Source of the DNA: Perkinsus olseni
Taxonomy: Eukaryota; Perkinsozoa; Perkinsida
Length of the DNA stretch: 64,000 bases
Direction: 5' to 3'
Assembly: GCA_013115125.1 (NCBI GenBank)
Contig: JABANN010000060.1
Span: 1-64,000 of the forward strand
Of this stretch, positions 23,856 through 34,465 are shown piece by piece; the stretch's first letter is position 1; every line of letters starts with the position of its first letter. Made by a program: the position numbers and the translations under genes. The notes beneath the pieces are model-generated. The model did not search any database. It saw only the letters and a list, made by a program, of their open reading frames with translations, and was not told the origin of the DNA.

Positions 23856-25141
23856 GAGAAGTTATATAATAGTACTGAATCAACTCAAATGGATGGCGTT
23901 CTTCTAGCGGGGATTGCGCAGTTCAGAAATATAATCGATCACAATGGCGCGCGCTAGTGACGTACGTTTTCTAGCCAACGTTTGGCGTGATAAAGCGCGT
24001 TGCGTCGTGCATATCAGTCGAGAAAGGAGAGGGCCTCGTCAATGAGCCTCTTTCGACACCCTGCCTCCACTCGGCTGGGCTCGGTGTAATCTGACTGAGT
24101 GTATCGTCTGAATCAGTTCCGTGCGCCCGGAAAGCGCTGGCACTACTTCCTTTCCGGTGTTCTCCGCTGTACCGTAGTGTGGTCTTCTCGGCCCTCAGGT
24201 GCCCTGCCGTGTACTTCCCCCCTACTCCGACGGTTCGTCCTCGACTCTCATCATGTGTGGGGGTTGGTCACGAGACGTCTTTTAGCATAGTAGTCTTGTG
24301 TGCAGCTTTGTTCCCTTGCTAGTCGGTGAGGTTGCCTGGTCGCATTATTGTATCTGATGATTCATGTACATCTTGTTCAGCCGCTAGTCTCGTTGGTGCT
24401 TGCTTCTGTAAACTAATGTTTCCATCCGATGTTTTTTGTTCAATCAGTGCCTTAGCGTTCTATTCCGGTAAGAGCTTATGCGGCACCCTGGCGTCTGGTG
24501 GTCCTCGGCGGGCCTGTTGTGTTCGGCCAATCCATCGACCTCTATGGACCTCTGCTGTTGTTAAGCCTCTCTCAGGCTCTTTCCTAGGCCTCTCTTGTAT
24601 GGCTCCTTCGTAGGCCTCTGTTGTATGCCTTTTTCGTAGGCCTCTCTTGTATGGCTCTTTGGTTGCTTTCTTCTCATGACGTCCTTAGAACCTACGTGAG
24701 GTTGTATCTATAGAGCTCTGATACGTCGTGCTTCATCAGTGCAACCTCTTTTTCTCGCCTTCCTCTGCGGTTGCATCATCTCAAGGCTTGTGGGGACGCC
24801 ATCCATGTGCATGAACTTGCTTTCTTGCTTTCGACTATATAACCAGCTGCCCCTACCCTTCGTTCTGCAGTGACTCATCACCATTGCCGTTTCCTGCATG
24901 CAACAGTTGGAGTTGGTTATTGTGCTAGTCCCCTGGGGAGAGGGCGAGTGGCGGAGAATAATTATATCCTACAAGGCCTGCATGCATTCGATGTTTCAGT
25001 CGGTGTTACTATCCCCGAGTGGTGTTGCGTAGGTTAGGGTCGTTTAAGGCATGGACTTTGCAGAAGGACAATCCTACGAACCCTGGCAAGCTGTCCACCC
25101 GCCCGCAGTACGAGGTCCGTTCAGCAGGGAGTGATTCTTTC
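23856..25141. other. Divergent intergenic region
   Basis: About 1.3 kb between the minus-strand C2 gene and the plus-strand PNUTS-like gene, presumably carrying both promoters and leader sequences. It includes a three-copy imperfect repeat at 24586-24662 and no recognisable gene. An open frame runs in from 25019 without ATG and becomes the first exon at 25142. Confidence 0.45.
24586..24662. repeat. Imperfect 26-nt tandem repeat, three copies
   Basis: The unit aggcctctcttgtatggctc plus six bases is repeated three times with one or two changes per copy, upstream of the PNUTS-like gene. Confidence 0.7.
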
Positions 25142-28100
25142 ATGGCAACTGAGGCGGCAGCGAGTGCTACCGCTATGTCTTCGTCGTCCTCATCGACTGC
25201 TCCCTCTACTTCTTGGCCTGGTGCGCTAGATCAGCCTCTCCCTTCCGAGGGAGACGCTACTATCGTTGGGGAGCCGACCCAGCGGGGTAGTGGAATCTTG
25301 GATGCCGTGAAGTTCCTGTCCTCGTCGGCTCGGCGGCCGTCGCACTTGCACGTCCTTTCTCAAGGGGCATGCGTGGCGCTGATGGAGGCTTATGATACCT
25401 CCGTATCTGATGAAAAGAGCGGAAAATTGGACACTGGCGCCCCTGAGAAGGCGCTGAGCGATCTGCTGGACAAGTACAGCGAGTTTACCCAAGAGGCCGT
25501 GGATGAGTACCGCAACGAGCGAGACCGAGAGCGAGGGGTGGTCCGGTCGAGCGAATCCTCCACGAAGAAACGGCCAGCCAGATCTTCAGGGGGCGGCGGT
25601 GGGGTGGAAGAGGTCACACGGAAGAGGAAGAAGATGAGGAGTGACGATGAGAGCAGTAGCGTTACCGCAGCCAGCACTACTGGGGACGCGCAGAGGAGGG
25701 CGGCGGCGGGCAGGAGGCACTCGATAGCGCTGTTGGGACCTGCTGATGATGATAGTCGGGAAGATGATGCTGATGAGCACCGAAAGAAGGGCCATCATAA
25801 CAAGAGTGGTGCTAAAGTGAAGGTCAAGAAGAAAGGTCCGACCAGTTTCAAGGTCACGGATGCAGCACAGGTGATTGGGCCCTGAGTGGCAGCTGAGGTC
25901 AGACAAATCGTTATTTTTGGTTGTAGGTGACACGGAAGCTGGTGAAGTCGATGAAGGCCGAGTGTTTGACGGTGTCCGATAGGCAGAAGGCGTTGAGGAG
26001 CATCTTCATGGGGCCCTCCCCTGAGCTCAGGGAAGCCGCCATTGCAAAGTGAGTTGATGTCCTTATTGATGTCTATTCAGGCTCCTTGGGTGCCTCTGAA
26101 GTTGCGCCGAATTTCGTCTGACTATTTCTCCGCTTCCTGAGATTTGTCTCGCTCTCATCGCCGCTCGGACGAGTCATTGTCGCTGCGGAATGTGTTCCGT
26201 CCTCATCATTGTCATCGCTCCTCAGCTTCACCTCCCACAAAGGCCTGGAACTGATGGGCACTTGGATGAAGGAGGTCAACAAGGACAAGAGCCCCGAAGT
26301 GGGCCCGATGCTGGTCTACCTCGGCTGTCTGGACCGGGTGCTCATGACGGTTGACCTTCTGCGTTCGACCAGCATTGGCAAGGTGACGGAAGAGGAAGCA
26401 GATCGGTTGATCGAGAGCTGCTTATTTTCAGGTCGTGACGGCGAGTGTGAAGGCTTTCACTGGTCGCTCGGAGATGGTGGTGACCAATGGGAGACGACTG
26501 ATTGAAAAGTGGAAGAAGATAGCGTGTTCCAGCGGGGTGTCTCCTGGTCGACCGAAGCCACCGCAGAGTACCACACCTTCCCTTCCTCGTCCGCCGCGAC
26601 CAGCTACTCCACCATCAACTTCGGAGACCTTCAAGCCAGTGATAGCGGCCAAGTCGAGCGCACCGCCCAAGAGCTTACACATGCCGGTTGTGGCGTCGAA
26701 GTCCATTGCACCTGTGCCTGCTCAGCCGACTACTAACAGCCTGCCCCTTCCTGACGTCACGGCGAAACCACCATCGCCGCCGCCGTCAAAGACGGACGTT
26801 GAAGCCCCACCAGCAGTGGCGTCGAAGTAGGTCGCGTTGTGTGAACCCTTTGCTTCCATTATCCTCCCTCTTCGCAGGTCACCGAGCCCGCCGCTCACCC
26901 TGCCAGTTGGACGGAAGCCCGCGGGGACGGATGACAGTGTCGGCTCTCCCCAGACCGGCTCTTCTGACATCCGAGGGTCGCCGATGAACTCGCCTCATTT
27001 TTCGCCGCCCCCCGCAGCCCAGCGGGGGCCTGAGAGCTCCCTTGGAACGAGCAACAAAGATAGTGGTAAGATCATTGCAGTTGGTCGCCCATCTCCAGCC
27101 GATGTTGTTGTTGCAGATGCTGACCCCTCCCGGGGTTCCTCTACCGGAAGGAGAGGCTCAACGGACGACCTCGATGGGCTCATGGACCTGATGAGTCCCG
27201 GAGGGAAGGATGATGATGATGGTAAGGAGGCCTTGGTCAACGACGTCACCATGACCATCGGCGGCGGCGAGGAGGAGGCGTCCTTTGGCGCTGTGCCCAC
27301 CAATATTGATGACGATATGGCTGACATTATGGGGTGAGAATTGGGGTTCACAGGCCGCCAAACCGTCACTCTGTCCCTTCAGATTGATGGACCTGCCCGG
27401 CACCAATCCTGGTGACTTCGAAGAAGATGAGATGACCGGGCCCGCTGGCAGCCAGGGGAACGCCCTTGGGGGGGCCTCGGCTGGAGAGGACGGAGGCGGG
27501 GCGTCGGGGAAGCAAAGGCTTATGTGGAAGAAAGATGAAGAGCTTGTGAACATGGTCGTCTTCGTCAAGAACGAGCCCCTGTGGGATACTGTCAAGTAGG
27601 CGCTCCTGCTGGCCCTTCAGTCTTGCTCTACTGCGTCTTTCTTCAGGGCCATCAACGACGCTCGGGGTACTCATGTCACTTACGTTGAGCATGGCCATAC
27701 CACCAAATTCATGGAACAGAGGAAAAAGGAGGACGCTATGGTAGGTCAGTACCACTCCATCCGCAACTCATGTGTCTGTCTTTCAGGGTGGTACGCAGCT
27801 GCGACATCAGTATGGTCACTTCGGTTCCGCCCCTGCGGCTACTGCGACCTCCCCTTCCCGTGGAAAACGGTCGGCCGCGTCAACTCTTCTTGCTGGCCTT
27901 GGGGCCTCGTCGCCGCTCCTGGACGACGCCGCCCTCAATAGCGGTACGGACAACATCGCCGAGGACGTCATCTGGCTGGAGCAGCTGCCGATGGTGCTGC
28001 TTCCGGGCGACTGCACTCGGATCATAGGTCAGCTAAAGAGCTACGAAAGGCAGGACCTCGCTGACCTTCACGGGGGTCGGGCTGAGGTCTTCTACCCTCC

Positions 28101-29835
28101 TGAGGCGGGTGTCCGAGTGCCAGACTCCCCGGCCGAGCCCAACCCTGGTCGATCGGTCTTCCTGATGGCCCCTGACGCCCTGGAGAACGAGACGGTTGAA
28201 GTAAAGTTGAAGGTGAAAGACGGTAAGGGTCGGAAGAAGGCGGTAGCGGCGACACCAGCATCTCCTAGAGTGGAGCAAGATACCGGTGTTGTGGTATTAG
28301 ACGATGGTCCGGAGGGGTCCCCAGGTGGACTTCAGCGACCACCTGCGGTGACAGAGGCATCCCCATCCAGTAGTGACGACAGCGGCTCAGTGGTACAGCA
28401 GGAGCAGCAGCGGAACCAGATACTCGCGGCGTTGATCTCGGCCTCCGCTGGGGGTCCTGTGGCTGATGACATCAAGGCCACGGTCCCGCCTGGTTCGGTC
28501 ACGGGTGGCGACGAGGTGCGCTTCGAGAGCGAATTTGTGAAGCTAGACCCGGCCTTGCAAGAGGCGATCATCAAGAGTGAACAGTTCCTCAAGCTCTTCC
28601 AGGAGCAGCCTTGGCTGATGATTAACTTGACGATGGACTCTCTGAGCCGGATAGGGGAGATGATGGAGCTGTACAAGGAGAAGGCGAAGGAGGAGGCTGA
28701 GGAGGAGGCCAGGAGGAAGCAACGGGAGGTGGAAGTGCAGGCCCAGCAAGCTCAGATGGCCGCGGAGATGCAGGCCAAGTTGGGCCATAGTCCCTCCCCT
28801 GGTGACGAGATTGCGAGTTCAGCGGCGGAATCGTCGCCGAGTCGATCGGGCGAAGGGTACGAGAAGCGTGGCTGGGGTGTCACGTCTATCCTTACCAGCC
28901 TCAAGGAGCAGGTGAGGACCCATGTACGGAGCGAAGTTGCTGCGGCCTCACACAGCACGCCCGCTGCCGCTGCTGCTGCGGCTGCGGCGGCAGGCTGGTT
29001 CGGCAACTACGGCCGAGGTGGGAAGTGGTACCCCAAGGTGGGCGGCAAGGGTGGTGGTAAGGGTCATCATACGGGGGGCCCTCCTTCGTCTACTGGCTAC
29101 TCTGAAGGGTCACAGTGGCAGGGCGCCTCTGGTGGGCAGGGATGGGCAGGCTCGGGGCAGCAAGACAGCTCCTATCATGTCTCTGAGCCTTCCACCTCTT
29201 CCCCTGGTAGTACTGGCTACGCTGAGGCTGGTCTTCGGTACGGCAGCAGCAGCAGCAGCACGGACGGCGTCGGAAGCTACAATGAGCGCTATACGAGTGG
29301 CAAGGGGGCTGGTGGTCATCACTCTGGTGGGGGGTATGGTACGACGGTGAGCGAAGGGTTCGGTAAGGGCGGTAAAGGGTACGGTAAGGGCAGCGGAGGG
29401 TACAAGGGTGGTGGTAAGGGTCATCATACGGAAGGGGCACCTTGGCTGGGCCCGAACTCTGGTGGTCAGGGATGGGCCTCCTCGGGGCAGCAAGACAACT
29501 CCTATCATCACGTTTCTGAGCCCTCTACTTCATCCTCGGGTAGCACTGAAGCTGGTCTCCGGCAGTACGGCAGTAGCACGGAGAGAGTCGGTGCCTACAA
29601 TGAACGATACGTCGGTGCCAAGGGGGCCGGCAAGGGAGGCAAAGGGGAGGGTAAAGGGGGCAGCGGAGGGTACAAGGGTGGTGGCTATGGCAAGGGCTGG
29701 GCTGGAGGCTACCAAGGCAATAGTGCTCAAGGCTGGTCGAGTAATAAGCGACAGCAGCACTGGCCCCAGTCTGCTGGTGATAATACCCGACCAAAGAAGC
29801 ATGCCAGGACCAGTGGCTACTCCTCGTGGAAGTGA
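25142..29835 (+). CDS. PNUTS-like TFIIS-N domain protein with Gly/Lys-rich tail, eight exons
   Basis: Exons 25142-25870, 25927-26048, 26226-26382, 26432-26826, 26878-27333, 27383-27595, 27647-27740 and 27787-29835 join in phase to 1404 residues. The TFIIS N-terminal (LW) domain, residues ~285-375, is clear once spliced: TVDLLRSTSIGKVVTASVKA then GRRLIEKWKKIA. A Pro/Ser linker leads to GKQRLMWKKDEELVN (residue ~670), which resembles the PP1-binding RVxF region of PNUTS (PPP1R10) with the following strand. The last third has an acidic coiled coil and a Gly/Lys/Tyr/Ser low-complexity tail with an internal duplication, like RGG tails but with Lys. The likely role is targeting PP1 to RNA polymerase II. 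The start is the first in-frame ATG. No C-terminal zinc finger was seen, unlike animal PNUTS. Confidence 0.75.
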
Positions 29836-30200
29836 TTATCGGCTACTTGGCTGTAGTGTTGTATCGTCCATTATTTTGAACATTATGTGCCCTAGTATCA
29901 TCACCATCGTCGTGTAGCCCTTCACAGTAGCATCTTAGGATTTCTCTCGTGTCACCATTACCCTCTGCTCACTTTCTTTTGTATCATTATAGGCCGTCCT
30001 CTACCTCCGGGAGCCCGACTGGCCGTCTTGCAGCGGCATCATCGTCGAATCGTCATGGTTTTCCGTTTGGAGTGGTACTGTCCTCGTCCGGCCATCGACA
30101 ATCTGTACCAAAGTAACGTAGTTGTATCGTTGATGATGCTGTTGTGTTGGTCATGCCGAGTGGGTGGGGGTCGAACCTCTCTCGAGGCAAGCAGTTAAGA
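29836..30200. other. Short intergenic region
   Basis: T-rich 3' flank of the PNUTS-like gene and upstream region of the DNAI7 gene. Nothing further recognised. Confidence 0.4.
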
Positions 30201-33142
30201 ATGGGCAAGAAGGGAGGGCCGCCGAAGAAGTCCAAGAAGCAGCTGGAAGAGGAGGCTTTGCAGGCCCTTGAGGATGCCAGAAAAGGTACCGATCACAATA
30301 AGACTGCGGGATGGATGGTTTTCGTCAGAGGCAAACGCGGCGAAGATCAGAGAGATGGCCAACCGGATGACAGCCGATGCCCAGATCAGAGCTAGCCTCG
30401 ACAGGGAGGGGGAGGAGGCCAAGGAGGAGGCTGTGAGCCCTTCAGGGCCGGCAGTCTAGCAGTGAGGCTCTTCAGATGAGACTCGAGTACGAGTCGGGCA
30501 TGGTGGAGTACGGCAAGAGCAAACGGTGGACAGTGCTGACTAAGATAAGGCAGGCCGAAAGGGAGAGGGTGGAGTGGGAGGAGTTTGCCGCATGCAGTGG
30601 AAGGCCTAACATACGAAGAGAGGCCGACATAGTCACGTACGCCCAGCGATGCTGCAACCCTTTGCACAGGGATGCCCTTGGCCAGGTACGAGCAGTGGCT
30701 CGAGGCTGATGCTGAGGAAGGCAGACTCTTCTCTGTATCACAGTACAAGCCCGGTTTAGGGAGGGCCAACAACGAAGGAAGTAGTTGCTTAGGATACTCG
30801 TCGGCTTTCTCGGAGTACCACCACCCCTCGGTAAAAATCTTAAGAGCAGGTCATCTGCTCACCACAGAACATCTCGTGTCTCCATCGAGACTGGACACTG
30901 GTCGCAGCTTCCCTACTGAGCTCTCAGTCTTCCCTTCTCGGTGCCGATTCTATCACCCATGGCATGCAAATGATTCAGTATCCCTCACCACTTCCGATAT
31001 CAGGTACCCCCTTCACGGTGGCTCCCCTCAGCCCTGCAGCCTCGGCAACCTCCGTACCAGCCGTCCTAGCTGGCTATCCTCAATGCAGCATCGAGAGGGC
31101 CTTGGCCGTAGTCTACTTTACCCAGTTTCTTGTAGAGGATCTCCATCAGGGGTGACACCATCCCGCCTCTACCGTCCCTCCCACCCCTTCCCAAGGTACA
31201 TCAGAGCCTTGGCCGACGGGGACGCTAAGAAGATGGCCTGGTGCCTTGGCCATGTCGAGAAGATCAGGACCACTGGTCAGCAGTGTCGCATGCTAGCCCT
31301 CCCCTCCCCTCCCACCCATTCCTCTTCCTCAGTTCTGTCTCGGCACCTCGACTACGCCACGGGCCACCTGTTCCAGTTTATTGAAGACCTCGGAGTGTCC
31401 AGCTCCCACGAGACACAGGCCACTTGGGGACAAGTGGGGCATTCTGACCCTCACAGCGGAACCACCCCGCCATGCTCAGCTCACCGACGATGTCTTCCTC
31501 GCTTTCTGGGCCTTCCTGCAGCCTAAAGGGTTCCGGGCGAAACTGATGGACTTGCCACAGTTCAAGATGGTAGTTTCACTCCTCTCGGTCGGCCCCTCGA
31601 CCTTTGCCCTCAGACTATCGAGCTTCCCAAAAGCGTTGCTTCAAGCAATCTAGGCCACTGCCTGGGGGTAGGTCGTCGTTCCTCCGCTGCCATCGATGAA
31701 GGCCCTCCTCCTCAGGCCCGGGTCCTCTACACACGCTTCGATTCCAGCTACTGCTTCGCCGAAACTGTCTTGAAGTCACGAAAGGGCCACTACGGCCGTG
31801 CAGCCATCGCGACTCCTGATGATACCGGCGAAGACGAGAGCAAACAGTCCGGTGGGGAGGGGTGGATACGCCGAGACCTCATGGGCCGGCAACCCACTGA
31901 GCCTGGCTTCGGCAGGGCGGTGAGGCTAGCCTGCGCCCTACCAGGGAGACCCCTTCCTGTCTTAGAGCCTTCCACCTCGCTACGCCATCGGTGGGGTCGT
32001 CCATGTCGATGTCGTATCGATACCGCAGTTGCGGGCGAGGGAGAAGGGCTGGTTAATACGGACACTACCTTCCAGCGACGGACCGAACTACACGGTAGTG
32101 AGTCCAGACCACCGTGTTAGGTCGCATTGCGGTGCTCAGAGGCTCCCCTACCCCTCCCCTACAGGGAGGGACACGCCTCAACCATGCCGGGTAGAGTTCC
32201 GCCTGCCCGACGATGTGGTCGTTGATCAGCCCGAAGTAATGTCGAAATCAACAGCGGAGCGAAGCACCGTTAGTCAGGTTGCCTGGAGGGATATGGAATC
32301 CCAAAGTTGGTCTGATGAGGGTATCGGGGAGGTCGAATGGGACCCCTCGACGAGGAAGGTCAACTTTTCCGCGGCCTTGCTGGCGCCCTTCGCTGTCACT
32401 GTCCTCCGCTCCGCACACTTCCCTTATCAGCAATGGTGAGCCTTGGACTAGCCGCTAGGGCCCATGCCTCTTGTGCCAGGAGAATCGCGATTCTTCCGGA
32501 TGCGAAGGAATCTACTGGCGACGAGAAAAGAGCTCTTTTGACAGTGGTGACAGGTGGGTGACACGGGGCACAGTCCCTCGGCATGAAGGTCGCTGCCTTC
32601 AGCTCTGGGACTTGAAGTGAGGGTCGAGATCCGACCAGCGGGGGTCCACTTGGTAGCTCCCGAGCGTGACGAGTTGCGGCACCTCAGAACTGACGAGAAT
32701 GGGCATGGTAGAGTCACCAGTCTACTCGGCTGTGAAGACCGTCGCCCTGCAGGTATTTTTTGGTCATCAGCGGTGCTCTTGACAAAGCTTCGGGACGCAG
32801 GCATCAACCTGATGCCAGTAGATGAGGACGCTCAGTGGTTGTTGAAGCCAAGGTCGAGCCTTGCTTCTTGCAGGCAGTGGTACTGTCGCTTTCAGGGACG
32901 TCAAAGACTCGGCTGTGGAGCTCCTCGCCTGCAACGACATCGCGGAGCTGGTCCTCATGTAGCCGTCCAGTGTCACCACTGGTGTCACCGTATGATCTTG
33001 TAGGGGGCACGACGTGGCCGGCTCCCAGCATAACAACGCCCTTGAGTGCGGCAAGGACCGGGTGGTGCTTCGGGCCCGACCGAACCCCAACGCCCTCGAC
33101 CTTGACGGAGATGATGATGAAAAGCACAAGGAATACAAGTAG
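30201..33142 (+). CDS. DNAI7: DNAI7/CASC1 homologue, axonemal dynein-associated
   Basis: First exons 30201-30285, 30329-30432, 30476-30636 and 30686 onward join in phase. The N-terminus is MGKKGGPPKKSKKQLEEE followed by a charged helix, then EWEEFAACSGRPNIRR and TYEQWLEADAEEG, the CASC1 N-terminal signature. Downstream exons give RVLYTRFDSSYCFAETV, AIGGVVHVDVVSIPQ, VAWRDMESQSWSDEG, RKVNFSAALLAPFAVTV, SAHFPYQQW, ALLTVVTG and LRDAGINLMPVDEDA, matching the CASC1 C-terminal domain in order. DNAI7 tethers inner-arm dynein in cilia. Joins at 30.8-31.7 kb are unresolved. Intron 32238-32279 contains agcggagcgaagc. The frame meets TAG at 33140, but a same-frame protein-like stretch follows (listed separately). 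Confidence 0.8.
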
Positions 33143-33423
33143 GCTAGGGTGGGGTTAGAGAGGGAGGGCCGCTCTGTCCTGGAGGGCCTACGCTCGCCCA
33201 CTGGCCCTCGTCTCAGGGTGGCGATGGTATGGCCGGACAAGTGCGCTCTCATCTCCGCTGTGGAAGGCTCAGAGTAAGCGTGATACCGACCATCAGCCTT
33301 ATCAGCATTCCCCCCAGTTTCGATGAGACCTTGAAGGCCCCCACACACTACAGTCTAACCATAGCCCTCACCGGATCAACAGCCACTACTCCCGACCCTA
33401 CAGATGCCGACAGCGTCAAGTGA
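33143..33423 (+). other. Possible extra C-terminal exons of DNAI7
   Basis: After the TAG at 33140 the same frame stays open (GRSVLEGLRSPTGPRLRVAM, VWPDKCALISAVEG) to a good donor at ~33276, and a second exon DFDETLKAPTHYSLTIALTG follows to a stop at 33423. A 24-nt intron 33139-33162 (gtaggct...gagag) would remove the TAG in phase. Alternatives are stop read-through or a separate small gene. Confidence 0.35.
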
Positions 33424-33424
33424 G

Positions 33425-33450
33425 CAACAACAACAGCAGCAGCAGCAGCG
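33425..33450. repeat. CAA/CAG trinucleotide run
   Basis: Consecutive caa then cag triplets, just after the last open frame of the DNAI7 region and ~300 bases upstream of the FHA gene. The rest of 33450-33749 holds nothing recognised. Confidence 0.85.
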
Positions 33451-33749
33451 TCGTCGGCGTCCTTCGCGTACCCCTTCCCAAGGTACATGGACTGCATCGC
33501 CCAGACTCTACGCCTGACTCGGCCGCTGAGCTTCGGATGATCAGCATGAGTGGCAGCGGACTGTCATGCTAACCCACTATACTTGCTGTTACATACCGAG
33601 AAAGCTTTCGTTCGAGTAACCGAGAGGGGAGAATCTGCGGTGCGCCGTTTTAAACTGCGTAATTTATTCCGAGTGAAAGCTGTTTTCGCTCGCGCATCAT
33701 CGTCCTTCGTCTCAATCTCACCGGTTCAACTGTAAGAAGGTTACTTCCA

Positions 33750-34417
33750 ATGACCGAACCACCCCGATTCATCCTGGTCCTGAGCAGCGGCAGTAGTCCA
33801 TCCTCGTCGTCCAAGCCCCTCACCAAGGCAGGGGACGTCCTCACTATGGGAAGGATCCCTGACTGCGACATAGTCTTCAAAAGCAACGCCATCAGCGGCA
33901 ACCACTGCTCTCTGGCCTACCTCGACGGAGGCGTAGTCAGATTGACGGACACTAGCTTCAATGGTAAGAGGGGAATATGGAAGATATTCTTTGGAGTGCG
34001 GGCAGGCACCTATGTTAATGGCGAGCTGGTCGGCAAGGGTAAGACAGCGGACATCAAGTCCGGTGATCGGATTGGTCTTGGCCGCCCTATGGTCAATACC
34101 AAGGCGACTCGGCAAGGGCAGAAGGCAGTCAGCTTCCTAGTCGAGTACACCGCGAAGGTAGGAACTCCGGTTCAACGTCTGCGTGATGCAGTGGTCAGTT
34201 CGTCGACCCGCCTGGGGTGAGCACAGCCCCCTCGCCCTCTCGACTGAGGGCTAGCAGTGCACCTATACTGGAGGATAATAAGAAGGATCCGCTGACGACC
34301 AAGGCCGCGAGGCCGCTGAGTGCAGTAGTGCCAGGGCAGGAAAGCGGCTTGCTCCGCTCTGGTAGTAGACGTGGGCGGAGGGGAAAGTTGGTGATGGTGT
34401 GGTATCGTATCCGCTGA
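33750..34417 (+). CDS. FHA-domain protein, three exons
   Basis: Exons 33750-33963, 34006-34216 and 34258-34417 give 194 residues. The forkhead-associated domain binds phosphothreonine peptides. It is clear here: VLTMGRIPDCDIVFKSNAIS with GR, then SGNHCSLAYLDG (the SxxH motif), then DTSFNGTYVNGELVG formed by removing intron 33964-34005 (42 nt, so in-frame retention would insert 14 residues). The C-terminus is short and basic. Many FHA proteins continue into coiled coils. The coiled-coil frame starting at ~34.5 kb on the same strand could therefore be part of this gene through an unseen splice, and I list it separately. Confidence 0.75.
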
Positions 34418-34465
34418 CCACGCGTATGCTAAGTTAGCTCTCTAGGTCTGGAGGGGAATACTAGC

